From: Microvirga lotononidis
GTDB lineage: Bacteria; Pseudomonadota; Alphaproteobacteria; Rhizobiales; Beijerinckiaceae
NCBI RefSeq assembly: GCF_034627025.1
Contig: NZ_CP141048.1
Span: 4,850,001-4,914,000 of the forward strand
Reading direction: 5' to 3'
Length of the DNA stretch: 64,000 nucleotides
This document shows positions 62,816-64,000 of the stretch, piece after piece (position 1 is the stretch's first letter; every line of letters starts with the position of its first letter). The notes below the pieces were generated by a model that saw nothing but the letters and a program-made list of their open reading frames with translations, was not told the DNA's origin and did no database searches. The position numbers were made by a program, and so were the translations under genes.

Positions 62816-63610
62816 ATGACCTCCCTGTCCCGCCTCTCGCCGCCCTTCGCGCCGGGTACCGTCTGGCTCGTCGGAGCCGGCCCGGGCGATCCCGGCCTGC
62901 TCACGATCCATGCCTTGAACGCCCTCGCGGCGGCCGATGCCATCGTGTACGACGCCCTCGTCGATCCGGCCGTGCTGGCCCTGGCCCGCGAGGGAGCCAC
63001 CCTCGAATTCGCAGGCAAGCGCGGCGGCAAGCCCTCCGCCGTCCAGCGGGACATCTGCGAGCGGCTGATCCAGCTCGCCCGCGAGGGGAAGCGGGTGCTG
63101 CGGCTCAAGGGCGGCGATCCCTTCATCTTCGGGCGCGGCGGCGAGGAAGCGCTCGCCCTCTCGGATGCCGGGATTTCCTTCCGCATCATTCCCGGCGTGT
63201 CGAGCGGTCTCGCCTCGCTCGCCATCCATGGCGTTCCGGCGACCATGCGCAAATCGAACCATGCGGTCATCCTCGCCACCGGCCATGCCGCTCCGGATTC
63301 AGAGATCGAATGGGCCTCGCTCGCCCGCACCGGAGCGCCCATCGTGCTCTACATGGCCGTGTCGAGCCTCCCTTCCATCGTGGAGCGGCTCATGGAGGGC
63401 GGCCTTTCCGGCGACACGCCGGCCCTGGCCGTGCATGGGGCGACGACCGCCAAGGAAAGCGTCGTGGAAGGAACCCTCGAAACCCTTCCGAAGCTGGCGG
63501 AGCAAGGGCTGATCCGCTCGCCGGCGATCGTCGCCATCGGGGCCATCGCGGCCTTCCGCTCGGCCATCGCCAACCATCTGCTCGAATTTGGCAGCGAGGC
63601 TGCTCAATGA
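62816..63610 (+). CDS. cobA: Uroporphyrinogen-III C-methyltransferase
   Basis: CobA adds methyl groups at C2 and C7 of uroporphyrinogen III to make precorrin-2. The 264-residue protein has GTVWLVGAGPGDPGLLTIHA, VYDALVDPAVL, RLKGGDPFIFGRGGEEALAL and IPGVSSGLASLAIHGVP. It lacks the CysG dehydrogenase/ferrochelatase part, as expected for a corrin-route enzyme. Its stop overlaps the cobB start by 4 bp. Confidence 0.96.
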   Translation: MTSLSRLSPPFAPGTVWLVGAGPGDPGLLTIHALNALAAADAIVYDALVDPAVLALAREGATLEFAGKRGGKPSAVQRDICERLIQLAREGKRVLRLKGGDPFIFGRGGEEALALSDAGISFRIIPGVSSGLASLAIHGVPATMRKSNHAVILATGHAAPDSEIEWASLARTGAPIVLYMAVSSLPSIVERLMEGGLSGDTPALAVHGATTAKESVVEGTLETLPKLAEQGLIRSPAIVAIGAIAAFRSAIANHLLEFGSEAAQ

Positions 63611-64000
63611 GCGTTGCGCCGGGCCTTCTCATCGCGGCACCGCGCTCCGGTTCCGGCAAGACCACCATCGTGCTCGGGCTCCAGCGCGCCCTCGCCCGTC
63701 GGGGCCTTCGGGTGCGCGGCGTGAAATGCGGGCCTGACTACATCGATCCCGCCTTCCACGCCGCCGCCACGGGCGCGCCGAGCTTCAACCTCGACAGCTT
63801 CGCCATGGGACCCGAACTCCTGGAGATACTTGCCTCCCAGGCGGCCGGCGATGCGGATCTCGTCCTCGCGGAAGGCTCCATGGGGCTCTTCGACGGCATC
63901 CGCCAGGAGACCGGCCGGACCGGCGCCAGCGCCGATATCGCGGCCCTGTTCGGCTGGCCGGTGATTCTCGTCCTCGACGTGTCGGGCCATGCGCAATCGG
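63607..64000 (+). CDS. cobB: Cobyrinic/hydrogenobyrinic acid a,c-diamide synthase, 5' part
   Basis: CobB amidates the a and c side chains of hydrogenobyrinic acid, using glutamine and ATP, just before cobalt insertion. Only the first 131 codons are in the window. They carry the ATPase motif APRSGSGKTTI near residue 12, VRGVKCGPDYIDPAFH and LVLAEGSMGLFDG, all conserved. The gene starts within the cobA stop (4-bp overlap) and is cut by the window end. Confidence 0.94.
   Translation, partial: MSVAPGLLIAAPRSGSGKTTIVLGLQRALARRGLRVRGVKCGPDYIDPAFHAAATGAPSFNLDSFAMGPELLEILASQAAGDADLVLAEGSMGLFDGIRQETGRTGASADIAALFGWPVILVLDVSGHAQS

Overview
The window looks like chromosomal DNA of a high-GC alphaproteobacterium of the Hyphomicrobiales (Rhizobiales), most likely Methylobacteriaceae and possibly close to Microvirga. 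This is inferred from gene order (ppx-ppk-hdaA-permease-pgsA opposite purMN, gatC-gatA, an aerobic cob cluster), from alphaproteobacterial families (HdaA, DUF6894-like, NepR-like, CbtAB) and from dense short palindromic repeats. No 16S rRNA or other marker fixes the species.

Layout. 1-7.1 kb is a conserved housekeeping block: polyphosphate metabolism (ppx, ppk1), DnaA control (hdaA), an AI-2E-type permease and a phospholipid synthase on the minus strand, with purine synthesis genes purM-purN on the plus strand. 7.3-17.5 kb holds an RTX repeat protein, a lone molybdopterin oxidoreductase, ndk, a glutathione transferase, gatC/gatA and small secreted proteins. 17.6-21.9 kb is a complete sugar-type ABC importer. 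ruvX and tRNA-Gln(CTG) follow. 23-32.5 kb is accessory in character: small unknown genes, an orphan amino-acid binding protein, a basic Ser/Lys/Ala-rich protein, a NepR-like protein, an iteron origin with a RepA-type initiator, a DEDDh exonuclease and a broken serine protease. 32.6-44.4 kb holds an FtsK without membrane segments, an SDR, an amine oxidase, envelope proteins, a Crp/Fnr regulator and small proteins.

44.6-64 kb is an aerobic cobalamin cluster. cobC, cobD, cobQ and cobO make the late corrinoid intermediates. A cobalamin riboswitch precedes cbtB-cbtA (cobalt uptake), a DUF1636 Fe-S-type protein, cobW and cobN, followed by cobG, cobH, cobI and cobJ, then cobK, cobL, cobE, cobM, cbiD, cobA and cobB (cut by the window end). 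cobF is not seen. A cbiD gene sits where C1 methylation and deacylation would be needed, suggesting a hybrid route.

The most unusual features are (1) a segment of about 120 codons in cobN made largely of two palindromic repeats of intergenic type, carried in frame; (2) a plasmid-like origin (AT-rich stretch, seven degenerate iterons, dyad, rep gene) in apparently chromosomal DNA; (3) a repeat of about 105 bp with two hairpins, present in three full copies and one half copy; and (4) a second family of palindromic elements in many gene gaps. No CRISPR array, rRNA gene or transposase was found.
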